From assembly GCF_001592285.1 (NCBI RefSeq), contig NZ_BCWQ01000011.1, forward strand, positions 124,001 through 188,000: DNA of 64,000 bases. The letters run 5' to 3'. The notes under the pieces were generated by a model. It saw only the letters and a program-made list of their open reading frames with translations. It did not search any database and had not been told where the DNA came from. Every line of letters begins with the position of its first letter. The first letter of the stretch is position 1. The DNA comes from Hydrogenophaga pseudoflava NBRC 102511. GTDB lineage: Bacteria; Pseudomonadota; Gammaproteobacteria; Burkholderiales; Burkholderiaceae_C. The position numbers and the translations under genes were made by a program. This document shows, one piece after another, positions 26,309-39,136 of this stretch.

Positions 26309-27313
26309 ATGACCGACTCCATCTTCCAGACCTTGTTGGCCGTGGCGGTCAGCGTCGGTGTCTGCCTGCTGTACTTCGCGGGCAGCAACTGGCTGCTCGA
26401 CAACGTGCTGGCGCGGCCGTCCATGCCGCGCCAGCGCCGCGAACGGCTGCGCGCGGGCGTGCGGCCCTGGCTGTTCATCGCGCCGGCCTTGCTGCTGCTG
26501 GGCGTGTACCTGGTTTACCCGTTCTTCGAGACCCTGCGCCTGAGCTTCATGGACGCCACCGGCGAGGGCTTCGTCGGCCTGTCCAACTACGCCTGGGTGT
26601 TCACCGACGAGAACTTCCTCATCACCATCCGCAACAACTTCCTGTGGCTGCTGGTGGTGCCGGCCGCGGCCACCGCGCTGGGCCTGATCGTCGCCGTGCT
26701 GGCCGACCGCGTCTGGTGGGGCAACGCCGCCAAGACCCTGGTCTTCATGCCGATGGCGATCAGCTTCGTCGGCGCCAGCGTGATCTGGAAATTCGTCTAC
26801 GACTTCCGCGGCCCCGAGAACGACCAGATCGGCATCCTGAACGCCATCGTGCAGGGCATGGGCCTGGAACCCCAGGCCTGGGTGACGCTGCCGTTCTGGA
26901 ACAACTTCTTCCTGATGGCGATCCTGATCTGGATCCAGACCGGCTTCGCCATGGTCATCCTCTCCGCCGCGCTGCGTGGCGTGCCCAACGACACCATCGA
27001 GGCGGCGCGCATCGACGGCGCCACCGAGCTGCAGATCTTTTTTGAAATCATGATCCCGCAGGTGATGTCCACCATCCTCGTGGTCTGGACCACCATCACC
27101 ATCACCGTGCTCAAGGTGTTCGACATCGTCATGGCCATGACCGGTGGCCAGTGGGACACCTCGGTGCTGGCCAACCTGATGTACGACTGGATGTTCCGCG
27201 GCGGCGGCGACTACGGCCGCAGCTCCACCCTGGCCATGGTGCTCATGCTCGCCGTGATCCCGGTGATGGCCTTCAACATCCGCCGCTTCCGTGCCGAGGA
27301 GGCCCAGCGATGA
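26309..27313 (+). CDS. aglF: Glucoside ABC transporter permease AglF
   Basis: A 334-residue MalF-like inner-membrane permease with about seven or eight helices (first at 7-25, then 50-70, 105-130, 140-160, 195-220, 250-275 and 300-322). The EAA loop that docks on the ATPase reads [20 protein letters not shown] (about 230-250). Its stop overlaps the aglG start (ATGA). Confidence 0.92.
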   Translation: MTDSIFQTLLAVAVSVGVCLLYFAGSNWLLDNVLARPSMPRQRRERLRAGVRPWLFIAPALLLLGVYLVYPFFETLRLSFMDATGEGFVGLSNYAWVFTDENFLITIRNNFLWLLVVPAAATALGLIVAVLADRVWWGNAAKTLVFMPMAISFVGASVIWKFVYDFRGPENDQIGILNAIVQGMGLEPQAWVTLPFWNNFFLMAILIWIQTGFAMVILSAALRGVPNDTIEAARIDGATELQIFFEIMIPQVMSTILVVWTTITITVLKVFDIVMAMTGGQWDTSVLANLMYDWMFRGGGDYGRSSTLAMVLMLAVIPVMAFNIRRFRAEEAQR

Positions 27314-28482
27314 AACTCAAACTCTCTCCCACCGCGCTGGCGGCCCACGCGCTGCTGCTGGTCATCGTGCTGGCCTGGGTGCTGCCCACCTTCGGCCTGC
27401 TGGTCTCCAGCTTCCGCGACCGCGAACAGATCGTCAGCAGCGGCTGGTGGACCGCGCTGTCGACCCAGACCCGCCCCGACATGCGCCGCACCGCGGGCGA
27501 GCAGAGCGTGGTGAAGGACGGCGACAAGTTTGTCATCGCCGGGCGCCTGTTCCCCGAGGGCAACGCCACGCGCCTGCAGCGCTTCTCGATGAAATCGTCC
27601 AACCCCGGCGAGCACCCGGTGGGCACCACGGTGGAGCTGGGCGACGCGCAGATCTTCGACGACGAAGACGGACAACCCGACGGCACGGTCACCGTGGCCG
27701 CCGACGGCCAGTACCGGCTGGTGCTCAACCAGCCGTATGAGAGCGAGCGCGGCGTGCGCATCTTCTACGTGGCCGAGACGCCGCCGAGCTTCACCGCCAC
27801 CAACTACCAGAAGGTGGTCGACTCCGAGGGCGTGGGCAACGCCTTCCTCAACACCTTCAAGGTCACCATCCCCGCCACCTTCATCCCGATCCTGATCGCG
27901 GCCTTCGCGGCCTACGCGTTCAGCTGGATGGAGTTCCCCGGCCGGCGCTGGCTGTTCGTGGTGGTGGTGGGCCTGCTGGTGGTGCCGCTGCAGATGTCGC
28001 TGATCCCGCTGCTGCGGCTCTACAACGACGTGGGCGAGAGCATGGGCGTGGCGTCCAAGTCCTATCTGGGCGTGTGGCTGGCGCACTCGGCCTTCGGCCT
28101 GCCGCTGGCGATCTACCTGCTGCGCAACTACATCGCCTCGCTGCCGCGCGACATCATCGAAAGCGCGCGCATGGACGGCGCCACGCACTTCCAGATCTTC
28201 ACCAGCATCGTGCTGCCGCTGTCGGTGCCGGCGCTGGCGAGCTTCGCGATCTTCCAGTTCCTCTGGGTCTGGAACGACTTCCTCGTGGCCCTGGTGTTCC
28301 TGGGCAAGTCGCCCGACCAGGTGGTGCTGACCATCAAGCTCAACGACCTGCTGGGTTCGCGCGGCGAGAGCTGGGAAATCCTGACCGCCAGTGCTTTCGT
28401 CTCCATCGCGGTGCCCGTGGCCGTGTTCTTCTCGCTGCAACGCTTCTTCGTGCGCGGCCTGCTCTCAGGCTCCGTCAAATAA
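27310..28482 (+). CDS. aglG: Glucoside ABC transporter permease AglG
   Basis: A 390-residue MalG-like permease. After the first helix (about 10-30) comes a long periplasmic insert of about 130 residues (30-165) before the remaining five helices, which makes it larger than MalG (about 280-300) and is characteristic of AglG. The EAA loop reads [20 protein letters not shown] (about 283-303). Start chosen at the ATGA overlap with aglF. The GH1 gene follows after three bases. Confidence 0.92.
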   Translation: MKLKLSPTALAAHALLLVIVLAWVLPTFGLLVSSFRDREQIVSSGWWTALSTQTRPDMRRTAGEQSVVKDGDKFVIAGRLFPEGNATRLQRFSMKSSNPGEHPVGTTVELGDAQIFDDEDGQPDGTVTVAADGQYRLVLNQPYESERGVRIFYVAETPPSFTATNYQKVVDSEGVGNAFLNTFKVTIPATFIPILIAAFAAYAFSWMEFPGRRWLFVVVVGLLVVPLQMSLIPLLRLYNDVGESMGVASKSYLGVWLAHSAFGLPLAIYLLRNYIASLPRDIIESARMDGATHFQIFTSIVLPLSVPALASFAIFQFLWVWNDFLVALVFLGKSPDQVVLTIKLNDLLGSRGESWEILTASAFVSIAVPVAVFFSLQRFFVRGLLSGSVK

Positions 28483-28485
28483 CCC

Positions 28486-29831
28486 ATGACCGATTCCCTC
28501 CAGTTTCCCCCTTCGTTCGAATGGGGCTGTGCCACCGCTGCCTTCCAGATCGAGGGCGGCGCCCTCGAAGGCGGCAAGCTCCCCAGCATCTGGGACGACT
28601 TCTGCGCCCAGCCCGGCCGCATCAAGGATGCCAGCGACGGCCTGGTGGCCTGCGACCACTTCCACCGTTTCCGCGAGGACGTGGCGCTGATGGCCGATCT
28701 CGGGTTCCGGCACTACCGCTTCTCCATCGCCTGGACCCGCGTGGTGCGCGAGGACGGCAGCCCCAACCCCGAAGGGCTGGACTTCTACCGCCGCCTGCTC
28801 GACGCCCTGCACGACAAGGGCATCACGCCCAACGCCACGCTGTTCCACTGGGACCTGCCGGCGCAGCTGCAGCGCGCGCACGGCGGCTGGCTGCACCGCG
28901 ACACCGCCCAGCGCTTCGCCGAGTACGCACAGATCGTGGCCCGCGAGCTGGGCGACCGGCTGCCGCGCGTGGCCACGCTCAACGAACCCTGGTGCAGCGC
29001 CTTCCTGGGCCACGACCTCGGCGTGTTCGCGCCCGGCGTGCAGGACCGGTCCTCGTCGCTGCTGGTGGCGCACCACCTCATGCTGGCGCACGGCCTGGGC
29101 CTGCAGGCCTGGCGCAGCGTGCGCAGCGACACGCAGCTGGGCATCGTGCTCAACCCCGAGCTGTGCGACCCGGCCAGCGACGCACCGGCCGACATCACTG
29201 CGGCGCGCCTGGCGGAGCTGGAGCGCAACGATGTGTTCCTCAACCCGCTGTTCGGCCGCGAGTGGCCGGCCGAGATGATCGAGCAGATCGGCGCGCTCGC
29301 CGACCAGCGCCGCCCCGGTGACCTGGCCATCTGCGCCCAGCCGCTGGACTTCATCGGCCTGAACTACTACACCCGCTCCATCGCGCAGGCGCCGCAGAGC
29401 GCCGACGAGCAGCGCCGCGGCTACCGCTTCGTGCCGCCCGACCCGCAGCGCCCCGACCTCACCCACATCGGCTGGGAGATCTACCCGCAAGGCCTGGAGC
29501 GCGTGACGCGCAATCTGCTCGCACAGTGGCCGCTGCCACCGGTGTGGATCACCGAGAACGGCGCGGCCGACAACACGCCGGTGGCCGATGGCGCTTGCGA
29601 CGACCACCTGCGCCTGGGCTACCTGCAATCGCACCTCACCCAGCTCTCCCAGATGGTGGCCAGCGGCCTGGACATCCGCGGTTACTACGTCTGGAGCCTG
29701 CTCGACAACTTCGAGTGGGCGCACGGCTACACCCAGCGTTTCGGCGTCGTACACGTCGACTACTCCACCCAGCAGCGCACGGCCAAGGCCAGCGCGCGCT
29801 GGCTCCAGCAACTGATTTCCTCCTCGCAGAC

Positions 29832-29835
<4 letters not shown>
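28486..29835 (+). CDS. Family GH1 beta-glucosidase
   Basis: A 449-residue retaining beta-glucosidase that should release glucose from imported beta-glucosides such as cellobiose. The acid/base is E167 in TLNEPW and the nucleophile E357 in ITENGAA, both in intact motifs. The N-terminal FEWGCATAAFQIEG segment is the GH1 signature. There is no signal peptide, so it works in the cytoplasm. It is not part of the classical agl operon, so the importer here probably also brings in beta-linked disaccharides. Its stop overlaps the next start (ATGA). Confidence 0.94.
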
Positions 29836-33292
<3,457 letters not shown>

Positions 33293-33343
33293 TCCCCTGC
33301 CCCAGCGGGGCCGCCAGGCAGCGGGCCGTCAGGGTCGGCTGGC

Positions 33344-33349
33344 TATAAT
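33344..33349 (+). promoter_or_regulatory. Probable -10 element before the cytochrome c gene
   Basis: TATAAT is a perfect -10 hexamer 66 bases before the cytochrome ATG, in an otherwise GC-rich stretch. I see no good -35 at the normal distance. Confidence 0.4.
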
Positions 33350-33414
33350 TCGCGGCTATTTGCCCTGTGCAGGGGCCCCACCCCCAACAGACCGACTCGC
33401 CATCCGAGGAACCC

Positions 33415-34251
33415 ATGAGCGACCACGCGCACGACTCCCACACCGGCCCGATCAAAACCCCCGCCCAGTTGCTCTGGACGTCGTTCTTTTTCTTCGTGGC
33501 ACCCGTTTTCGTCATCATCGGCCTGGTGTACTACGTCACCTCGGACACCAAGCCGGCCGCCGGCGCGGTCGACCCCGAGCTGGCCACGGCCATGCGCATC
33601 CAGAAGATCGGCTCGGTCGAGCTGCGCGACGCCAACCGTCCGCTGGCCACTGGCGAAGCGGTCTACACCGCCCAGTGCTCGGCCTGCCATGCCACCGGCG
33701 CCGCCGGTGCTCCCAAGTTCGGCGACGCCGCCGCCTGGGCCCCCCGCATCGCCACCGGTTATGAGGCCCTGCTGAACTCGGCCCTCAAGGGCAAGAATGC
33801 CATGGGTGCCCAGGGTGGTGGCGCGTTCAGCGACGTCGAGATCGGTCGCGCCGTGGTCCACCTGGCGAATGCCGCCGGCGGCAAGTTCGCCGAGCCGCAG
33901 GCCCCGGCAGCAGCCGACGCCGCGGCTGCTCCGGCCGCTGAAGCCGCTCCCACGGCTGCGCCCGCTGCCGCCCCGGTGGCCGCCGCGCCCGCTGCTGCGG
34001 CCGTGCCTGTCGCCGGTGCTGGCGAGGCTCTGTACAAGCAGGCTTGCTCGGTCTGCCACGCCGCCGGTGTGGCCGGTGCGCCCAAGTTCGGCGACAAGGC
34101 CGCCTGGTCGGCCCGCGTCGGCCTGGGTCTGGACGGTCTGACCACCAGCGCCATCAAGGGCAAGAACGCCATGCCGCCCAAGGGCGGTTCCACCGCCTCC
34201 GACGCCGACATCAAGGCCGCCGTCGAGTACATGCTGGCCGCTGTCAAGTAA
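33415..34251 (+). CDS. Diheme cytochrome c5 family protein
   Basis: A 278-residue membrane-anchored periplasmic cytochrome with one N-terminal helix (about 22-43). Two homologous class I heme domains carry CSACH (about 88-92) and CSVCH (about 213-217), each with a downstream methionine in KGKNAM. They are joined by an Ala/Pro linker of about 40 residues. The domains look like a recent internal duplication (GEAVY/GEALY, GAPKFGD in both). CGAGGA precedes the ATG. It probably shuttles electrons to a terminal oxidase or reductase. It is monocistronic, with a terminator just after. Confidence 0.92.
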   Translation: MSDHAHDSHTGPIKTPAQLLWTSFFFFVAPVFVIIGLVYYVTSDTKPAAGAVDPELATAMRIQKIGSVELRDANRPLATGEAVYTAQCSACHATGAAGAPKFGDAAAWAPRIATGYEALLNSALKGKNAMGAQGGGAFSDVEIGRAVVHLANAAGGKFAEPQAPAAADAAAAPAAEAAPTAAPAAAPVAAAPAAAAVPVAGAGEALYKQACSVCHAAGVAGAPKFGDKAAWSARVGLGLDGLTTSAIKGKNAMPPKGGSTASDADIKAAVEYMLAAVK

Positions 34252-34270
34252 GACGCAGCGCCCCACGAAC

Positions 34271-34296
34271 AAGCCGGTCACTTGACCGGCTTTTTT
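34271..34296 (+). terminator. Rho-independent terminator after the cytochrome c gene
   Basis: AAGCCGGTCA and TGACCGGCTT form a perfect stem with a tight loop, followed by a run of six thymines. It lies 20 bases after the cytochrome stop. The next gene converges from the other side. Confidence 0.9.
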
Positions 34297-34312
34297 GTTG
34301 CCCGCGCCGTGC

Positions 34313-34879
34313 TCAGGCCCAGGGGCCCGGCCCCAGGGCGCGCTGCGGGCTCCTCACGAACGCCCAGCGCTGCGGCATGCTGTCCGCCGCCACCGGCTCG
34401 GGCTGCCAGAGACCCTGCTCCACCTGGTCGGCGGCCTGCGCCATGTCGCTGGTGTGCACGAGGCCCAGGCCGAGGGCGGTCACGAGGTACAGGCGCCCGG
34501 CCTCGTCCAGCAGGGCGCGCTCCACGGCGCCGGCCGGCGCACCGGTGTGGGCCAGCACCGAGCCGTCGGGCTGCAGGCGCCAGATCCAGGGTGTGGCTTC
34601 GAGTTCCACATAGACCCGCTGCGGTCCGTTCTGGAAAAACCACCGGCCCTGTTCGTCGGGCATGTAGTTGCGGCCGATGAAGGCGATCAGCTTGTCGTGC
34701 AGCAGGCGCGAGCCCTTGACCGGCGCCACGCCTTCGCTTGGTTCAGCGGCGAAGGGGCCGGCGCGCTGGCAGCGGTCGTCGCGCATGTACCAGTCGCCAC
34801 GCGCGTCCAGCCCCAGCCAGCCATGGCAGTCGGGCACGTTGGGCCATTTGGCGAGCGCGGCCTTGACGATGTCGTCCAC
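34313..34879 (-). CDS. Conserved betaproteobacterial protein of unknown function
   Basis: A 188-residue soluble protein without signal peptide, membrane helix or known catalytic motif. It opens with MDDIVKAALAKWPNVPDC and is rich in aromatic motifs (GWLGLD, WYMRDD, GRWFFQNGPQRVYVELE). I recall similar proteins next to YheT-type hydrolases in Burkholderiales, listed under a Pfam DUF, but I am unsure which. It starts nine bases after the hydrolase stop and is probably cotranscribed with it. Confidence 0.8.
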   Translation of the reverse strand: MDDIVKAALAKWPNVPDCHGWLGLDARGDWYMRDDRCQRAGPFAAEPSEGVAPVKGSRLLHDKLIAFIGRNYMPDEQGRWFFQNGPQRVYVELEATPWIWRLQPDGSVLAHTGAPAGAVERALLDEAGRLYLVTALGLGLVHTSDMAQAADQVEQGLWQPEPVAADSMPQRWAFVRSPQRALGPGPWA

Positions 34880-34888
34880 GGGGTGTCC

Positions 34889-35887
34889 TCAGCGGTGGGC
34901 CAGCAGCCAGTGACCGACCGCCGCCGGCATGGCCATCACGTGGCCGGGCAGGCCCAGGGGCGGCAGGGACACGGGAAATCCCACGTGCCCGCCCTGCGCC
35001 GGCTGCCAGAGCGTGACCTGGGGACCGGCCTGGCGCGGTGTGGGCAGGGAGTCGGCGGGCACGAAAGGGTCGTTGAGCGCATTGAGCGCCAGCGCCGGCA
35101 CGCGGATGTCGCTGAGCACCGGCTTGGCCGACGCGCGGGCCCAGTAGTCGTCGGTGTCGCGAAAGCCGTGCAGCGGTGCGGTGAAGAGGTTGTCGAACTG
35201 GTAGAGGTCGCTCGCGGCCAGCAGCGCCTCGCGGTCGAACAGGCCCGGGTGCTGCTCCAGCTTCTTCAGCGCCTTGGGCACCATGGTGGAGAGGAACATG
35301 CGGGTGTAGACCAGCCGGTTGAAGCCGCGCCCGATGGCGTGACCGCCCGCGGCCAGATCCAGCGGCGAACAGACGGCGGCCACCGCCCGCACCGTGCGCC
35401 CGGCCTCGGTGCCCATCTCGCCGGCCCAGCGCAGCAGCGCGTTGCCCCCCAGGGACACCCCGGCCGCCAGCAGCGGGCGCCCCGGGTGTGTGGTGGCGAA
35501 GCGGCGGAGCATCCAGTCGATTTCCTGGAAATCGCCCGAGTGGTAGGCGCGCGGTGCCAGGTTCAGCTCGCCCGAGCAGCCCCGGAAGTGCGGCACGGCC
35601 AGCACCAGGCCTTCGCGGGCTGCGAAGTCGGCAAAGGCCACCGCGTACTGGCTGGCCGAGGAGCCCTCCAGCCCGTGGAACAGCACCAGCAGAGGCGCAT
35701 CCGGCGACGCCGCGTGGGTGGTGGTGTCCACGTCGACGAAGTCGCCGTCGGGGGTCTGCCAGCGTTCCCGCCGCCATTGCGGGGCGGCACCCGCATGGCG
35801 CCGCGCAAACAGCGCTGCCCACAGGGTCTGGGCGTTGCCACCCGGCAGCCACCAGGGAGCCGTGTAGTCGAAAGCTGGGGCCGCCAT
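34889..35887 (-). CDS. YheT-family alpha/beta hydrolase
   Basis: A 332-residue hydrolase of the YheT/UPF0017 (Embryogenesis-associated EMB8-like) group. The catalytic triad can be placed: nucleophile serine in GVSLGG (about 142-147), aspartate in NALNDPF (about 266-272) and histidine in GGHVGF (about 298-303). HGLEGSS near residue 72 forms the oxyanion region. No signal peptide. Esterase activity on short acyl esters is usual for the family; the natural substrate is unknown. It follows the SnoaL-like gene by two bases. Confidence 0.9.
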   Translation of the reverse strand: MAAPAFDYTAPWWLPGGNAQTLWAALFARRHAGAAPQWRRERWQTPDGDFVDVDTTTHAASPDAPLLVLFHGLEGSSASQYAVAFADFAAREGLVLAVPHFRGCSGELNLAPRAYHSGDFQEIDWMLRRFATTHPGRPLLAAGVSLGGNALLRWAGEMGTEAGRTVRAVAAVCSPLDLAAGGHAIGRGFNRLVYTRMFLSTMVPKALKKLEQHPGLFDREALLAASDLYQFDNLFTAPLHGFRDTDDYWARASAKPVLSDIRVPALALNALNDPFVPADSLPTPRQAGPQVTLWQPAQGGHVGFPVSLPPLGLPGHVMAMPAAVGHWLLAHR

Positions 35888-35889
35888 GC

Positions 35890-36327
35890 TCAGTGCAGCA
35901 CCGGCGGCGTGCTCAGGGCGTCCGCCGGCTCGTTGCGACTGCCCGGGCTGGCGTGGTGGGCCACCATGCGCCAGCCGTGCACGGTCTTGGCATACACGTT
36001 GGTGGCCAGCACCCAGGCGTGTGCCGGTCCGTCGTCGCTCATCACCTCGATGCGTTCGATCACGCTGTGCACGCTGCAGCCACCGGCGTCGATGCGGCGC
36101 GCCCGCTCGGGTTGCACGCGCACGCCGCCATTGGCCAGCAGGGCCTCGAACGCCGCCCGGACGGCAGAGTGGCCGACCAGGCGCTGTCCGCCCGGGTGCA
36201 CGCAGACGATGTCCTCTTCATCGGCCCAGCAGGCCATCAGGCGCTCCAGGTCGCCCTGGTGCAGGGCCTCGTAGAAAGCGGCTTCGGTGTCGTCCGCGGT
36301 GCCGGGGGAGAACTTGGGGCGGGGCAT
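35890..36327 (-). CDS. SnoaL/NTF2-like fold protein
   Basis: A 145-residue small cone-fold protein. The helical start (TEAAFYEALHQGDLERLMACWADEEDIVCVHPGG) and the later strands (GWRMVAHHASPG) are typical of SnoaL_3/DUF4440 proteins, which often bind small ligands or act as ketosteroid-isomerase-like enzymes. No specific function can be given. It is first of a three-gene minus-strand unit with the hydrolase and the unknown protein, and diverges from lemA. Confidence 0.83.
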   Translation of the reverse strand: MPRPKFSPGTADDTEAAFYEALHQGDLERLMACWADEEDIVCVHPGGQRLVGHSAVRAAFEALLANGGVRVQPERARRIDAGGCSVHSVIERIEVMSDDGPAHAWVLATNVYAKTVHGWRMVAHHASPGSRNEPADALSTPPVLH

Positions 36328-36399
36328 GGAGGGTGCAGGGACGTGGTCAGAGACTCAAATGCGGGCACTATGATAGGTCTTTGCCCCGCAGGAGTGACC

Positions 36400-36999
36400 A
36401 TGAAGCGCCGTCTGTCCCTCGCCTCCCTCGTGCTCGCCGCCACCCTCGCACTGTCCGGCTGCGGATACAACGAGTTCCAGAGCCTGGACGAACAGAGCAA
36501 GTCGGCCTGGGCCGAGGTGCTCAACCAGTACCAGCGCCGCGCCGACCTCATTCCCAACATCGTCGCCACCGTCAAGGGCGAGGCGAACTTCGAGCAGGAG
36601 ACGCTGACCAAGGTGGTCGAGGCGCGCGCCAAGGCCACGTCGATCCAGGTCACGCCCGAGATGCTCAGCGACCCCGAGGCCATGGCGAAGTTCCAGGCCG
36701 CGCAGGGTGAACTGGGCAGCGCGCTCAGCCGCCTGATGGTGGTGGTCGAGCAGTACCCCAACCTCAAGGCCAACCAGGGCTTTTCCGATCTGCGCGTGCA
36801 GCTCGAAGGCACGGAGAACCGCATCACCGTGGCGCGCAACCGCTACATCGAAGCGGTCCAGTCCTACAACGTGCTGACCCGCAGCTTCCCGACCAACCTC
36901 ACCGCCATGGTCTTTGGCTACAAGACCAAGGAGGGCTTCCAGGTCGAGAACGAGGCCGCCATCAGCGCGCCGCCCAAGGTCGACTTCAACAAGCCATGA
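36400..36999 (+). CDS. lemA: LemA family lipoprotein
   Basis: A 199-residue LemA protein with a long helical core (about 25-180) and the conserved QYQRRADLIPNIV and RNRYIEAVQSYN motifs. A lipoprotein signal ends LSGC (C near residue 21). CAGGAG precedes the ATG. Its stop overlaps the start of the first TPM-domain gene. LemA genes and TPM (YgcG) genes commonly stand together; the joint function is not established, though membrane stress or protein quality control has been suggested. Confidence 0.92.
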   Translation: MKRRLSLASLVLAATLALSGCGYNEFQSLDEQSKSAWAEVLNQYQRRADLIPNIVATVKGEANFEQETLTKVVEARAKATSIQVTPEMLSDPEAMAKFQAAQGELGSALSRLMVVVEQYPNLKANQGFSDLRVQLEGTENRITVARNRYIEAVQSYNVLTRSFPTNLTAMVFGYKTKEGFQVENEAAISAPPKVDFNKP

Positions 37000-37901
37000 C
37001 GCTGCGCCGGGTCCGCGCGCTCGGCCTGGGCGTGCTCTGGCTAATGTGGGGGGCGCTGGCCTGGGCACAGGCCGTGCTGCCCGTGCCCGAGCTGCGCAGC
37101 CGCGTGATCGACCAGACCGGTACGCTTGACCCCGCCCAGCAGACCGCGCTTGAGTCCCGGCTGGCCACTTTCGAGACCCAGCGCGGCACCCAGATCGTGG
37201 TGGTGCTGGTGCCCACCACGCAGCCCGAAGACATCGCCGACTACACCCAGCGGCTGGGCGATGCCTGGAAGCTCGGGCGACAGGACGTGGGCGACGGCGT
37301 ACTGTTCGTGGTGGCCAAGAACGACCGGCGGGTGCGCATCGCCACCAGCAAGACGCTGGAGGGGGCGATTCCCGACCTGGTGGCCCGCCGCATCATCGAC
37401 CAGGCGGTCACGCCCGCCTTCCGCCGCAACGACTTCGCGGGCGGCATCGAAGCCGGCATCGACCAGATCATGGTCCGCCTGTCCGGCGAGAACCTGCCCC
37501 TGCCCGAGGCCGGGGGTGGCGCTGAAGAGACGGGCTTCGCGCCCATGGACCTGCTGATCTTCCTGGTCTTTGCAGTGCCGATGTTCTCGGCCGTGCTGCG
37601 CAGCCTGTTCGGCAACAAGCTGGGCACCCTGCTCACCGGCGCGGGCGCGGGCGCCATCGCCTGGGTGCTCACTGCGGTGGTCTGGATCGCCGTGGGCGCC
37701 GGCCTGCTCGCCATGCTCGCCGCGCTGTTCCTCCAGATGCTGCCGTCCATGCCATCGTCAGGGCGCGGGCGACGCGGTGGCGACTGGGGCGGCGGCGGTT
37801 TCGGCGGGGGCAGCCATGGTGGAGGATGGAGCGGCGGCGGAGGCTTCAGCTCGGGCGGTGGTGGCAACTTCGGTGGCGGCGGCGCCTCCGGCAGCTGGTG
37901 A
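36996..37901 (+). CDS. TPM-domain (YgcG-like) membrane protein
   Basis: A 301-residue protein with a signal peptide ending AWAQA (about residue 26), an extracytoplasmic TPM domain (about 30-165), two membrane helices (about 185-205 and 215-250) and a very glycine/serine-rich tail (about 255-301). The TPM core (DQTGTLD, VVVLVPTTQPEDI, DDGVLFVV-like) is clear. Such proteins in photosynthetic organisms help photosystem II repair; in heterotrophs the role is unknown. It overlaps lemA by four bases. Confidence 0.9.
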   Translation: MTLRRVRALGLGVLWLMWGALAWAQAVLPVPELRSRVIDQTGTLDPAQQTALESRLATFETQRGTQIVVVLVPTTQPEDIADYTQRLGDAWKLGRQDVGDGVLFVVAKNDRRVRIATSKTLEGAIPDLVARRIIDQAVTPAFRRNDFAGGIEAGIDQIMVRLSGENLPLPEAGGGAEETGFAPMDLLIFLVFAVPMFSAVLRSLFGNKLGTLLTGAGAGAIAWVLTAVVWIAVGAGLLAMLAALFLQMLPSMPSSGRGRRGGDWGGGGFGGGSHGGGWSGGGGFSSGGGGNFGGGGASGSW

Positions 37902-37906
37902 CGGCC

Positions 37907-38434
37907 ATGAACAAGCTGTTTCGGATCCTCCGGCACCGCTGGCTGGACAGCCGCGATTCGCGCCGACTGATTCCCGACGACATGGCGCATCGGCTGTCCC
38001 GACGCATCACCGCCAGCGAGGCGCGCCACAGTGGCGAGATCCGCCTGTGCGTCGAGGCCGCCCTGCCGCTGTCCTACCTCTGGCGGCTCGGGAACGAGAC
38101 CTCCGTTCGCGTGCTGGCGCGGGAACGGGCCGTGAGCTGGTTCGGCCGGCTGGGCGTCTGGGACACGCAGGACAACAACGGCGTGCTGATCTACCTGCTG
38201 CTGGCCGAACGGTCGATCGAACTGGTGGCCGACCGCGGTCTGAGTGCACGGGTCGACCAGGCGCGCTGGCAGGCCATGGTGGACCGGCTGGCCGGTCGGC
38301 TGCACCAGGGGGCCTTCGAAGACGGCCTGACCCAGGCCCTGGAGGAAGTGTCGGCGCTGCTGGTGGAGTTTTTTCCGGCCCAGGCCGGTGGGCCCAACCC
38401 CAACGAACTGCCCGATCTGGTGGTTCGGGCCTGA
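37907..38434 (+). CDS. Second TPM-domain protein, soluble
   Basis: A 175-residue protein with a TPM domain (about 20-160), including the DTQDNNGVLIYLLLAERSIELVADRG core. It lacks signal peptide and membrane helices, so the domain here is cytoplasmic, unlike its neighbour. Start was set at the ATG five bases after the previous stop. The three genes lemA-TPM-TPM make one operon. It ends three bases from the convergent cyclic-nucleotide-binding gene. Confidence 0.87.
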   Translation: MNKLFRILRHRWLDSRDSRRLIPDDMAHRLSRRITASEARHSGEIRLCVEAALPLSYLWRLGNETSVRVLARERAVSWFGRLGVWDTQDNNGVLIYLLLAERSIELVADRGLSARVDQARWQAMVDRLAGRLHQGAFEDGLTQALEEVSALLVEFFPAQAGGPNPNELPDLVVRA

Positions 38435-38437
38435 GAC

Positions 38438-39022
38438 TCAGCCTTCCCCGGAACTGCGGCCACCGCGACCGGTGCGGCTGTTCATCACCACCTGCAGCTC
38501 CTGCTGCAGGGCCTTGTTCATCTGAGCGAAGGTGCGCAGCTTGCGCGTGGTCTCGCGCAGGCGGTCGGCCATGCGTTTGGAGATCGCGAGCAAGAGGCGG
38601 GCCCCGACCGCCGGGTCGGCCTTGAGCAGGCGCCGCAATGCAGCCCGGGACAGCACGGCGGCCGCCACATCGGTGATGGCTGCGCAGGTGGCCGACCGTG
38701 GCGAGCCGTCCAGCACCCCCATTTCACCGATGAGATGCCCCGGACCGATCACGTTGACCACCATGCTGCCATCGGCGCCGGGCATCTCGCTCTCGACCGA
38801 AATGTCGCCTTCCAGGATCAGCATCATGTAGTCGTTGCCGCGCAGCTCCCCCTCGTGGATGAAGACCGTCCCCGCGGAAATCAGCTGCGGTTTCATGTAA
38901 CCCACCACCCGCTTGGCATCGGCCAGCTTCAGGTCATCCAGGGCCGAAGGCGTGACGAGCAGGCGGGCGGCCACCTCTTGAGGCGGCAGGTCCGGTCGTT
39001 CGGAAATCGAGGACATGGGCAT
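38438..39022 (-). CDS. Cyclic-nucleotide-binding domain protein without HTH
   Basis: A 194-residue Crp-like protein. The beta-roll cNMP-binding domain fills about residues 30-145, and the phosphate-binding cassette (GEMGVLDGSPRSATCAA) keeps the glutamate and arginine needed for cAMP or cGMP binding. The C-terminus is a helix of about 40 residues and lacks the Crp helix-turn-helix, so direct DNA binding is unlikely. It may sense cyclic nucleotides and act on a partner protein. Monocistronic, next to the atp terminator. Confidence 0.85.
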   Translation of the reverse strand: MPMSSISERPDLPPQEVAARLLVTPSALDDLKLADAKRVVGYMKPQLISAGTVFIHEGELRGNDYMMLILEGDISVESEMPGADGSMVVNVIGPGHLIGEMGVLDGSPRSATCAAITDVAAAVLSRAALRRLLKADPAVGARLLLAISKRMADRLRETTRKLRTFAQMNKALQQELQVVMNSRTGRGGRSSGEG

Positions 39023-39084
39023 GGGCGTCCGGAATTCAGAGTGGAGATGATTTCACCAGCATCCCCGACAGGCCACAGGGCGAC

Positions 39085-39111
39085 AAAAAAAAACCGGCTG
39101 ATGCCGGTTTT
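39085..39111 (-). terminator. Rho-independent terminator of the atp operon
   Basis: On the minus strand, AAAACCGGC pairs with GCCGGTTTT around a four-base loop, with nine thymines at the end. It lies 26 bases after the atpC stop. Confidence 0.92.
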
Positions 39112-39136
39112 CTTCATGAGGCGTCCGCGGGGCAGA

